From positions 1 through 6,756 of the forward strand of contig JAKLPX010000216.1 in NCBI GenBank assembly GCA_022013635.1: DNA of 6,756 bases, written 5' to 3'. Origin of the DNA: Candidatus Delongbacteria bacterium. Its GTDB lineage: Bacteria > UBA4055. Below the pieces are notes generated by a model that saw only the letters and a program-made list of their open reading frames with translations, made no database searches and was not told the DNA's origin. Shown piece after piece: positions 1 to 5,797 of the stretch; position 1 is the stretch's first letter; each line of letters opens with the position of its first letter. Made by a program: the position numbers and the translations under genes.

Positions 1-1
1 A

Positions 2-436
2 GATTTAATCGTAAAATTGAACGGGAAAATAAAAGGAATACAGGATATAGAGATTAATAGATATATCGCTAAATATTATCTCAATACTGATATTGCCGAA
101 AAAAAACATATCAGGAGTATTTGTGTAGCTGTAATTAAAGATATATTCGGGCTAAAAATTATTGAAGATAAATACATTCGTTTTAAAAATACCGATTTCA
201 TGAAAATCGAAGATCATGCGGTCGAAATACTTGAAGAAGTCAACTGTCCTATGACTTTACTTGAAATTTCTGAAAAATTCAGAGAATCAGGTTTGAATTC
301 GGATTTAGATTCTCTAAGAATTGCGTTAAGAAATAAAAAAAAGTTTTATGCAGTGAAAACCGATTGGAATAAAAGGTTTAATCTCTATAATTTAGTTAAA
401 TGGAAAAAGAATAAAAAAAATAGTGCCGTTAGTTAA
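2..436 (+). CDS. C-terminal part of a winged-helix-like protein, 5' truncated by the window edge
   Basis: The frame is open to the left edge (codons for D-L-I-V-K precede the TTG at 17), so this is most likely the 3' end of a longer gene; TTG 17 could be a start but has no visible Shine-Dalgarno. Numbered from 17, residues about 64-130 read like a winged-helix/HARE-HTH-type module: a helix (DHAVEILEEVNCPMTLLEIS), a second helix (SEKFRESGLNSDLDSLRIAL), then a basic and aromatic strand segment ending in NLYNLVKWKK. The family pattern I recall has a helix with a Pro before the next helix and a hydrophobic-aromatic wing; this fits but is not diagnostic. The N-terminal half is helical with no recognised motif. 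There are no membrane segments. The very basic tail (KWKKNKKNS) suits nucleic-acid binding. The parent protein cannot be named. The next gene starts 46 bp downstream. Confidence 0.6.
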   Translation, partial: DLIVKLNGKIKGIQDIEINRYIAKYYLNTDIAEKKHIRSICVAVIKDIFGLKIIEDKYIRFKNTDFMKIEDHAVEILEEVNCPMTLLEISEKFRESGLNSDLDSLRIALRNKKKFYAVKTDWNKRFNLYNLVKWKKNKKNSAVS

Positions 437-482
437 AAGAAAACTACAGGTTGAAGAGTGAATAAAATGGAGTTGCAATAAT

Positions 483-719
483 ATGAAGAAAACTGAAATT
501 AAAAATACCGAAGCAAAAGAAGGCAAAGTTGCAGCCGGAAATTTGTGGCTCGCATTATCAAAATGGGCGAAAGAAAATAATAAGCTTGAAGCATGGGAAC
601 GGAAGTTCGTTTTCATAGTCGGTAGAACCGTGAACAAGAACGGCGAAATGAGCGAAAAGCAGAAACCCATAGCTGAGAAGATATTAGCAAAAGCTAAAGA
701 AGAAGGATTTGAGGGGTAA
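483..719 (+). CDS. Small charged helical protein, 78 aa, unknown function
   Basis: I do not recognise the family. The start is ATG 483, with GGAG at 469-472 ten bases upstream. The N terminus (residues 1-16) is Lys/Glu-rich and likely disordered. Residues 17-44 form a probable amphipathic helix pair with conserved-looking aromatic positions (LWLALSKWAKENNKLEAWER). After a short turn (GRTVNKNGEM) comes SEKQKPIAEKILAKAKEEGF, a helix beginning with S-E-K-Q. The arrangement 'W-E-x-x-F ... G-x-x-S-E-K-Q ... I-L' resembles small helical modules I have seen in phage and replication-associated proteins, but this is an impression only. There is no signal peptide, membrane segment or cysteine pair. Coding character is good and the opposite-strand frame over it looks like a shadow. 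It lies 46 bp after the upstream gene and 82 bp before darT, so it could be co-transcribed with either. Confidence 0.7.
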   Translation: MKKTEIKNTEAKEGKVAAGNLWLALSKWAKENNKLEAWERKFVFIVGRTVNKNGEMSEKQKPIAEKILAKAKEEGFEG

Positions 720-801
720 GGGTTGATAATGTGTTGAAATAATAATCTTGATTTTAAAAGTTCGAAAGGTTAATTTTAAATAATTATTTGAGATATCGAA
801 A

Positions 802-1455
802 ATGAGGTTGAACGAGATAAAATTATACAGAATGACACACATTGAGAACATACCTCATATTCTCAGTCATGGCATTACGCACAAGAACTCACCGAATTCA
901 AATCCTGATTATGTTATGATCGGAGATACAAGTATTATCGAGACCAGAACAAATAAGCGTGTGACTGTAGATAATGGAGAATATTTGCTAACAGCAAGGG
1001 AGATCGTTTTAGGTGATTTTATTCCTTTTTATTTCGGTGTGAGAATGCCTATGCTGTATGTTATTCAGAACGGTGGGAATTTTGTGGAAAGACCGACACC
1101 TGCTGAAGATATAATTTATCTGAAATGTTCCCTGGTTGAAGTTGCCGAAGCAATTTCAGAATTTTATTTTTCTGACGGACATGCTGTCAACAGATATACA
1201 TCATTTTTTGACAATTCAAATCTGCACCTTCTTCCTGATATTATTGACTGGAAAGCAGTTCGTTTGCACTTTTGGGGCGGGGAAGAGAATTTGGATATCA
1301 AGCGAAAAATGGAAGCTGAATTTTTGATTCGCGGTGATCTTAGTCCGGACCTTATAAGCGGGTTCATTTGTAATGGTCAGACGACAAAACAGAAACTTAT
1401 TGATTTCGGGATAGATGAAACTAAAATTACAATAAATCCCGAAGCGTATTATTAA
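802..1455 (+). CDS. darT: DarT ssDNA ADP-ribosyltransferase toxin (DUF4433 family)
   Basis: DarT transfers ADP-ribose from NAD+ to bases in single-stranded DNA (thymidine in DarT2, guanosine in DarT1), blocking replication, including phage replication. What is visible: YRMTHIENIPHILSHGI at residues 9-25, the family's NAD-binding start with H13; IGDTSIIETR at 40-49; GDFIPFYFGVRMPMLYVI at 71-88, a very characteristic DarT stretch; and MEAEFLI around residue 173, where E173 of 'AEFL' is the expected catalytic glutamate. An Arg near 49-53 fits the position of the catalytic Arg. The length of 217 aa is normal and no motif is broken, so the toxin should be active. The start at 802 gives the correct N terminus (L-Y-R-M-T-H by residue 13), but it has only a weak Shine-Dalgarno (TTTGAGA), unlike darG. 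darG follows after 12 bp. I cannot tell DarT1 from DarT2 specificity by eye. Confidence 0.93.
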   Translation: MRLNEIKLYRMTHIENIPHILSHGITHKNSPNSNPDYVMIGDTSIIETRTNKRVTVDNGEYLLTAREIVLGDFIPFYFGVRMPMLYVIQNGGNFVERPTPAEDIIYLKCSLVEVAEAISEFYFSDGHAVNRYTSFFDNSNLHLLPDIIDWKAVRLHFWGGEENLDIKRKMEAEFLIRGDLSPDLISGFICNGQTTKQKLIDFGIDETKITINPEAYY

Positions 1456-1461
1456 AGGAGG
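1455..1461 (+). promoter_or_regulatory. Strong Shine-Dalgarno of darG
   Basis: AAGGAGG begins at the last base of the darT stop codon and sits six bases before ATG 1468. It fixes the darG start. It is much stronger than the site in front of darT, which would favour antitoxin over toxin synthesis from a shared transcript; that ratio is an inference. Confidence 0.85.
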
Positions 1462-1467
1462 CTTATA

Positions 1468-2508
1468 ATGATTAAATACATAACTGGGAATATATTCGAA
1501 AGCGAGGCTGAAGCTTTAGTTAATACGGTCAATACAGATGGAGTTATGGGTAAAGGTATTGCTTTACAGTTCAAAAAACTATTCCCAGAAAATTTTAAAG
1601 CTTATGCAGAGGCCTGCAAAAATAGTGCTGTCGTTATAGGGCGGATGTTCGTCACAAACGAATCCAGTCTTTCTACCGGTGATAAGATTATAATAAATTT
1701 TCCCACAAAAAAAAGCTGGAAAAAGACTTCCGAATACAGCTTTATTGAGGAAGGTTTAGAAGATTTGGTAAATATAATTAAAAAAAGAAATATCAAAAGT
1801 GTTGCACTTCCGCCTCTCGGATCGGGGAACGGAGGCTTAGAATGGGAGCGAGTAAAAAAGATAATTGACCTGAAGTTAAATCAACTTGATATAGACATAT
1901 TTGTTTTTGAGCCTACTGCGCAAATAAAAGAAGAGATGAAAAAAGAAAGGGTAAAGTTAACTGACGCCAGAGCCCTTTTATTATATGTGCTATACGATCT
2001 TGTAAAGAACGGCGAATATGTTTCTGAGTTTTCAAGCGAGAAAGTCTGCTATTTTCTTCAAAGATTCGGAGCTGAAAAGTATTTTAAGCTCGAATTCAAG
2101 CCTAAATTCTACGGACCGTATTCAGGAAAAGTCAGATTTGTTCTCAATGCTCTGAACGGCAGTTATATAATGGGATACAGTGATATGAATAAAAAACCTT
2201 TTGATCCTCTTACGCTCATTTCAGACGGTTATGATACTGTGAAAAATCAAATTCAAAGCAATAACGAGCTTCTTGATATAGCCGATAAAACGGTCAGGTT
2301 CCTTGAAGGATTTTATTCTGATTTTGCGTTGGAATTATTATCATCCATTGATTATTTAGCTGTAAAAGATAAAACTACGGACATTAAGACTATACAAAAA
2401 GGAATTGAGAGCTGGAGCAGTAGAAAAAGCACTAAATTCTCAAACCAGAAATATCTTGAAATATCTTTGAAACATATAAGAGATTCCGGGTTCGTTTATT
2501 GTAAGTAA
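1468..2508 (+). CDS. darG: DarG antitoxin: macrodomain ADP-ribosyl-DNA glycohydrolase plus DarT-binding C-terminal domain
   Basis: DarG removes ADP-ribose from DNA with its macrodomain and also binds DarT directly through its C-terminal part. The macrodomain covers residues 1 to about 150. It opens with MIKYITGNIF, followed by ALVNTVNTDGVMGKGIALQF at 16-35 (N22, D24 and the glycine-rich loop), INFPTKKSW at 76-84 (K81 matches the catalytic lysine known in DarG), and LPPLGSGNGGLEW at 115-127, the distal ADP-ribose loop. All key positions look intact. Residues about 160-346 form the second domain; FYGPYSGKVRFVLNALNG near 214-231 is its clearest motif and loosely recalls the 'yGP' pattern of the Panacea/SocA antitoxin domain. 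At 346 aa the protein is full length for DarG. It is co-transcribed with darT (12-bp gap). Downstream the operon meets a palindrome and an intrinsic terminator. Confidence 0.93.
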   Translation: MIKYITGNIFESEAEALVNTVNTDGVMGKGIALQFKKLFPENFKAYAEACKNSAVVIGRMFVTNESSLSTGDKIIINFPTKKSWKKTSEYSFIEEGLEDLVNIIKKRNIKSVALPPLGSGNGGLEWERVKKIIDLKLNQLDIDIFVFEPTAQIKEEMKKERVKLTDARALLLYVLYDLVKNGEYVSEFSSEKVCYFLQRFGAEKYFKLEFKPKFYGPYSGKVRFVLNALNGSYIMGYSDMNKKPFDPLTLISDGYDTVKNQIQSNNELLDIADKTVRFLEGFYSDFALELLSSIDYLAVKDKTTDIKTIQKGIESWSSRKSTKFSNQKYLEISLKHIRDSGFVYCK

Positions 2509-2546
2509 GAAAATAAATCTATAAACACCTTAATACTTCTAAAACC

Positions 2547-2563
2547 GGTCACAATTTGTGACC
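2547..2563. repeat. 17-bp palindrome GGTCACAA-T-TTGTGACC
   Basis: The 8-bp arms match perfectly around a single T. Beyond one mismatched pair (2546/2564), two more pairs match (2544-2545 with 2565-2566). The size and symmetry suit an operator for a dimeric regulator. It lies 38 bp after the darG stop, so it would more naturally serve the downstream operon or act as a transcript-end hairpin. It does not have the CRP/FNR arrangement TGTGA-N6-TCACA; the half-sites are in the opposite order. Confidence 0.65.
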
Positions 2564-2569
2564 AGTTGC

Positions 2570-2646
2570 ATTTTGTAGCTAAAATGGCTGGAACCGTCCG
2601 TGGCGCCGGTTGAAACCCTTATTCTCTTTTAGCGCAGCTACAAAAT
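2570..2646. repeat. Bulged 15-bp inverted repeat, 77 bp end to end
   Basis: ATTTTGTAGC (2570-2579) pairs perfectly with GCTACAAAAT (2637-2646), and TAAAA (2580-2584) pairs with TTTTA (2627-2631), leaving a 5-nt bulge GCGCA on the right arm. Inside lies a second stem, AACCG (2592-2596) with CGGTT (2607-2611). The result is a long helix with an apical hairpin, or an element with 11-bp terminal inverted repeats (ATTTTGTAGCT / AGCTACAAAAT). I see no flanking target duplication. Confidence 0.7.
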
Positions 2647-2679
2647 AAGCTCAAAAAATCGCTTGCTTTTGGGCTTTTT
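2647..2679 (+). terminator. Rho-independent terminator upstream of the exonuclease operon
   Basis: AAGCTCAAAA (2647-2656) pairs with TTTTGGGCTT (2667-2676) through 10 bp including one G-T wobble, around a 10-nt loop. The 3' arm runs into TTTTT (2675-2679). It directly follows the inverted repeat at 2570-2646. It should end transcription coming from darTG and make the exonuclease/FtsZ-like pair a separate unit. Confidence 0.75.
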
Positions 2680-2726
2680 CGCAGTTAAATTGATTTTACC
2701 GAAAATAAATTACCGGAGGATATTAT

Positions 2727-3275
2727 ATGTATCTTTTTTTTGACACAGAAACGACAGGACTTCCCAGGAATTCTTCTGCACCTACTTCTGACTTTGATAA
2801 TTGGCCGAGACTTGTGCAGCTTGCCTTCTTGCTTTACGAAGATAACGGTAACTTGATCGCTTCGGAGGATTTTATTATTAAACCTTCCGGGTTTGAAATT
2901 CCTATTGAGTCTTCAAAAATTCATGGGATTACAACAGAAAGAGCTTTGATCGAGGGCCATGAGGTCACAGTCGTATTGAATAGATTCGCGGAGTTTGTGC
3001 AAAAATCCAATTTTCTTGTAGGTCATAACATATATTTCGATAAGAAAGTGGTCGGCTCGGAATATCTTAGGAACGGTCTGGAGGACAGCTTGAAGTATAA
3101 GAAGAAAATATGCACGATGACGGGTGCGACGAAACATTTTAGGGGCTGGATTACGCTTTCGGATATGCACAACAGGCTTTTCGGTTCAAATTTTGATGAA
3201 GCTCACAATGCATCAAAAGATATTCAGGCAACCGCAAAATGCTTTTGGGAATTGAGAAGGTTAGGTATATTATAG
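2727..3275 (+). CDS. DnaQ-like DEDDh 3'-5' exonuclease
   Basis: This is a stand-alone member of the DEDD exonuclease superfamily (DnaQ/PolC epsilon, RNase T, oligoribonuclease relatives), which removes 3' nucleotides from DNA or RNA using two metal ions. All motifs are present: Exo I FFDTETTGL at residues 4-12 (D6, E8); Exo II VGHNIYFDKKV at 98-108 (D105); Exo III HNASKDIQAT at 160-169 (H160, D165), which makes it the DEDDh type. KIHGITTERA at 64-73 is the usual conserved stretch between Exo I and II. At 182 aa it is the bare nuclease fold, with no BRCT, helicase or polymerase domain, so substrate and partner are unknown. The start is set by GGAGGA at 2715-2720, six bases before the ATG. The next gene starts 13 bp after its stop, so the two are almost certainly co-transcribed. 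The pairing suggests a joint role with the FtsZ-like protein rather than replication proofreading. Confidence 0.93.
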   Translation: MYLFFDTETTGLPRNSSAPTSDFDNWPRLVQLAFLLYEDNGNLIASEDFIIKPSGFEIPIESSKIHGITTERALIEGHEVTVVLNRFAEFVQKSNFLVGHNIYFDKKVVGSEYLRNGLEDSLKYKKKICTMTGATKHFRGWITLSDMHNRLFGSNFDEAHNASKDIQATAKCFWELRRLGIL

Positions 3276-3280
3276 AGGAG
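3274..3280 (+). promoter_or_regulatory. Shine-Dalgarno overlapping the exonuclease stop codon
   Basis: AGAGGAG begins inside the TAG stop (3273-3275) and lies eight bases before ATG 3289. It fixes the start of the FtsZ-like gene and suggests translational coupling to the exonuclease. Confidence 0.75.
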
Positions 3281-3288
3281 AACGGATC

Positions 3289-4047
3289 ATGAAGAATGAA
3301 AATAAAGAAAGGATACCGAGGATTAAGATAGTGACAATAGGGAAAGAATTTGATTCTGTTGTAAAAAGGTACTTAAACGAATCGGTAAAGAGGAATTCGG
3401 CAGATGTCGCTCAAGTCATAATGAACGGCAGAGTTGCCAATGTAAAGTATGAAGAGAATGACAGACTGACGGATATGCTGATTGTGTGCTGCGGCCAGGT
3501 AAGTGGCAAGAAGAGGTTAATGATCGATGAAATGCTGAAAAGAGCTTCAAAGTACGGTTCTCCTTCCTTCACATCAGTGTTGATTGCGACCGGAAGCGTA
3601 AAGGATGAAGATTTTATTAATGCAGACATGATAATACATTTCGATGAAACGGACGAAACGGAAGTCAAAGTGGTCAGGTGTTTACAGTTACTAGTGGAGA
3701 TAAGTACAAAGTATGGAATGGGGCCGGTTGATTTCGGTGATCTGAAGGCATTATTCGAGCTGAATAGCACAGGGAGTTTTGTCTGTGCCGAAAGTAAATA
3801 CTCTAAAGGTGAAATTGAAAATACTGTAAAGAAAGTATTTCATGCTACCGCATTGAGTGAACAGGATAATTCTGTTAAGGGTTTCATTATGCTTTTCGCA
3901 ATACCTGATGTAAAAGAGATTTATACAGAGCTCGGAATGGGTCTGGGATCTGCAGAGATATTTATGAATGATGGCTGTAAAATGCTGTTCAATACTGTCA
4001 CCTCGTACGGGGATAATATTGAGTTCTCGCTTCTTGTATTGTATTAG
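3289..4047 (+). CDS. Divergent FtsZ/tubulin-fold protein with degenerate GTP site
   Basis: By eye this follows FtsZ along most of its length. Residues 11-18 (RIKIVTIG) match strand 1 'IKVVGVG', but the T1 GGG is replaced by GKEFD. TDMLIVCCG at 61-69 matches 'ADMVFITAG', but the T4 signature GGGTGTG is replaced by QVSGKKR (70-76). ADMIIHFDE at 112-120 matches the strand before 'IPND'. PVDFGDLKALF at 146-156 matches the T7 loop 'NVDFADVRTVM', with both acidic residues kept (D148, D151) and the Asn lost (P146). GFIMLFAIPDVKEIYTELGM (198-217) and FSLLVLY (246-252) match the C-terminal domain. The T3 region is missing, and the protein ends at the core domain without the FtsZ tail that binds FtsA/ZipA. 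At 252 aa it is much shorter than FtsZ (about 380). Inference: it probably does not bind GTP in the usual way and may act on host FtsZ. The homology is remote and needs a profile or structure check; a different Rossmann-like fold is the alternative. Confidence 0.68.
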   Translation: MKNENKERIPRIKIVTIGKEFDSVVKRYLNESVKRNSADVAQVIMNGRVANVKYEENDRLTDMLIVCCGQVSGKKRLMIDEMLKRASKYGSPSFTSVLIATGSVKDEDFINADMIIHFDETDETEVKVVRCLQLLVEISTKYGMGPVDFGDLKALFELNSTGSFVCAESKYSKGEIENTVKKVFHATALSEQDNSVKGFIMLFAIPDVKEIYTELGMGLGSAEIFMNDGCKMLFNTVTSYGDNIEFSLLVLY

Positions 4048-4116
4048 CCGGCGTGTAAATTATTTAAGAAATATTGAAAGTATCAGTGAATGTTCTAAAA
4101 AAGTAATGCAAAATTA

Positions 4117-4145
4117 TGGAAATTAATATTAAAAATGCGTATATT
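4117..4145 (+). promoter_or_regulatory. Candidate sigma-70 promoter for the AlbA_2 gene
   Basis: TGGAAA (4117-4122), 17 bases, then TATATT (4140-4145); transcription would start near 4152, about 25 bases before ATG 4178. The spacer contains a perfect 10-bp palindrome TTAATATTAA (4123-4132). The gap 4048-4177 is very AT-rich, so a chance match is quite possible. I see no terminator after the FtsZ-like gene. Confidence 0.35.
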
Positions 4146-4177
4146 GAAATAATTAAAATTAAACCTGAGCGGGTATT

Positions 4178-5752
4178 ATGAACATTCCGATAAATATTGA
4201 AACGCTTCTTGCGGGTAAGGTAGTTGAATCCGAGAGGATCGAGTATAAGAAGGGCTGGAATCCTGCTGAGATTATGCGTACGGTGGCCGCTTTCGCGAAT
4301 GATTTTGAGAATTTGGGGAGCGGTTATATTGTGGTGGGTGTTGAGGAAATGAACGGTATGGCTAAACGGCCGGTTTTCGGTTTTGATGACGCGAAATTCG
4401 ATAAGGTGCAGAAAGAGATGATCGGTTTTTGTAATCTTATGCGCCCGAAGTATTTTCCGAAGATGTCGCTTGAAGATGTTGACGGGAAGCAGGTTCTTCT
4501 TGTGTGGGTGACGGCGGGCAGCAACAGGCCTTATGAAGTGCCTAAGGATGTGACTTCTAATAAGAAAGATTATGAGTATTTTATCAGAAAGTTTTCGAGC
4601 ACGATCAGAGTGAATGATCAGCAGAAGCACGAACTTTTCAGTCTTACGGCGAATATTCCTTTTGATGACCGGGTTAATCATAAAGCGCGGATTGATGATA
4701 TTTCTCCATTTCTTTTGAGGAATCATTTAAGGCAGATTAACAGCAGACTTTACTCGCAGAGCGAATCTCTGCCGCACAGGGATTTATGCGTACAGATGAA
4801 TCTTGCCGAAGGCGCGGATGAACACCTATTGCCTAAGAATGTCGGGTTGTTATTGTTTAACGATACTCCGGAGAAGTTTTTTCCTTATACTCATATCAGT
4901 ATCGTGGAATTCCCGAACGGGGCAGGTGGAGAAGAATTTTATGAAAAAGTATTTTCGGGGTCGGTACAACAGCAACTTGTGAACGCGCTGTCTTATATAA
5001 AAGCACAGACGGTAAAGTCAAAAACTGTTAAGATCAAAGGGCAGGCGGAGTCTAAAACATTTTTCAATTATCCTTTCGAGGCTGTGGAAGAAGCTCTCGC
5101 CAACGCTGTTTATCACAAGAATTATGAAATAAGGGAACCTATTGAGGTCAGGTTACTGCCTGATGCGATAGAAATAATCAGCTTCGGAGGTCCGGATCCT
5201 TCTGTCAGAATTTCAGACTTGAACAAAGGTTTGATAAGGGTAAGAAGGTACAGGAACAGGCGCATAGGCGAATTTTTAAAAGAGCTCGGACTGACCGAAG
5301 GGAAAGGTACAGGAATCCCCACGATCAAGAGAGTGCTCGAAGCCAACGGCTCTCCACTAGCGAAATACGATACTGACGGAGATGAACGAAGGTACTTCGT
5401 TACTGAAATTCCAGTACATCCGGAATTTATTTCAGGCACTGATTCACATGATGATTCACATGATGATTCACATGATGAGAATAAAATTGATAAATTGCTG
5501 GTTATATTAGGGAGCAACACAAAAAATATTGTGGCTGAAAGAATATTGAAAACACTCATATACTGCCATAATCCAAAAACGAGATCGGAGATTTTAACGA
5601 ATATCGACTTGAAAAACAGTTATAACAGCTTCAAAAACAATATAATTCCTGCAATTGATTCAGGTTTAATTGTTAAGGAACTTATTGATAAATCAAAAAG
5701 CAAGAACCAAAAGTATGTTTCAACGGATAAAGGCAAGAAACTGGTTGTTTAA
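4178..5752 (+). CDS. AlbA_2 (Schlafen-like) / RecG-like GHKL ATPase / winged-helix protein
   Basis: It belongs to the widespread 'putative DNA-binding domain-containing protein' or 'RecG-like' family, which lacks helicase motifs and is frequent in accessory and defence regions. Residues 15-150 are the AlbA_2 domain: ESERIEYKKGWNP (17-29) with the typical E-x-x-x-Y-K core, then TVAAFANDFENLGSGYIVVG (35-54). Residues about 220-415 are the HATPase_c_4-like domain: the N-box EEALANAVYHKNY (304-316, E305 and N309), DAIEIISFGGPD (329-340), and the glycine loop EGKGTGIPTI (374-383). A short acidic linker with three DSHD units follows (422-433). A winged-helix region then covers about 450-524 (TRSEILTNIDLKNSYNSFK, then a basic tail). 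All motifs look intact and 524 aa is a normal length. ATG 4178 has only a weak Shine-Dalgarno (GAGCGGG). Its biochemical role is unsettled: DNA or RNA binding by AlbA_2 is expected, and some Schlafen-type AlbA domains are nucleases. Confidence 0.88.
   Translation: MNIPINIETLLAGKVVESERIEYKKGWNPAEIMRTVAAFANDFENLGSGYIVVGVEEMNGMAKRPVFGFDDAKFDKVQKEMIGFCNLMRPKYFPKMSLEDVDGKQVLLVWVTAGSNRPYEVPKDVTSNKKDYEYFIRKFSSTIRVNDQQKHELFSLTANIPFDDRVNHKARIDDISPFLLRNHLRQINSRLYSQSESLPHRDLCVQMNLAEGADEHLLPKNVGLLLFNDTPEKFFPYTHISIVEFPNGAGGEEFYEKVFSGSVQQQLVNALSYIKAQTVKSKTVKIKGQAESKTFFNYPFEAVEEALANAVYHKNYEIREPIEVRLLPDAIEIISFGGPDPSVRISDLNKGLIRVRRYRNRRIGEFLKELGLTEGKGTGIPTIKRVLEANGSPLAKYDTDGDERRYFVTEIPVHPEFISGTDSHDDSHDDSHDENKIDKLLVILGSNTKNIVAERILKTLIYCHNPKTRSEILTNIDLKNSYNSFKNNIIPAIDSGLIVKELIDKSKSKNQKYVSTDKGKKLVV
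5441..5476 (+). repeat. Three perfect tandem copies of a 12-bp unit (GATTCACATGAT)
   Basis: The copies lie at 5441-5452, 5453-5464 and 5465-5476 within the AlbA_2/RecG-like gene and encode Asp-Ser-His-Asp three times (residues 422-433). The unit is a multiple of three, so gain or loss of a copy keeps the frame. It falls exactly between the ATPase domain and the C-terminal winged helix. Confidence 0.95.
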
Positions 5753-5797
5753 TGATAAGCAAAAAAGTAAGAAAGATTGCAAAATGACAAGAACTGA

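Larger units (their letters stand above)
2509..2726. other. Intergenic block with nested inverted repeats between the DarTG and exonuclease operons
   Basis: This 218-bp gap holds no convincing gene. In order it contains a 17-bp palindrome (2547-2563), a long bulged inverted repeat (2570-2646) enclosing a smaller hairpin (2592-2611), an intrinsic terminator (2647-2679), and the leader of the exonuclease gene with GGAGGA at 2715-2720. The central part, about 2585-2615, is visibly more GC-rich than its surroundings. The block either ends darG transcription with several stacked hairpins or is a dispersed intergenic repeat or small structured RNA. I see no strong promoter; TTGCTT (2663) N17 TAAATT (2686) is a weak possibility that overlaps the terminator. 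Confidence 0.6.

Noticed and set aside
734..776. Promoter for darT (TTGAAA at 734 or TTGATT at 748 with TAATTT at 771)
   Set aside because: Neither -35-like box is followed at 16-18 bp by a convincing -10, and the gap is too AT-rich to weigh partial matches.
2547..2563. CRP/FNR-type binding site
   Set aside because: The half-sites are in the opposite order (TCACAA..TTGTGA) with a 1-bp centre, not TGTGA-N6-TCACA.
3411..3770. 119-aa minus-strand open frame inside the FtsZ-like gene
   Set aside because: The + frame has continuous strand-helix logic, an operon position and a strong Shine-Dalgarno; the reverse frame has none.
4064..4726. 220-aa minus-strand open frame across the start of the AlbA_2 gene
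   Set aside because: It overlaps a gene with clear AlbA_2 motifs, its product is an Arg/His/Ile-rich low-information string, and it has no ribosome binding site or recognisable domain.
5441..5476. CRISPR-like repeats
   Set aside because: The 12-bp units are contiguous with no spacers and lie inside a coding frame.
5122..5559. 145-aa minus-strand open frame with Ser/Cys repeats (SSCE)
   Set aside because: It is the reverse reading of the DSHD repeat and the ATPase domain of the + strand gene.
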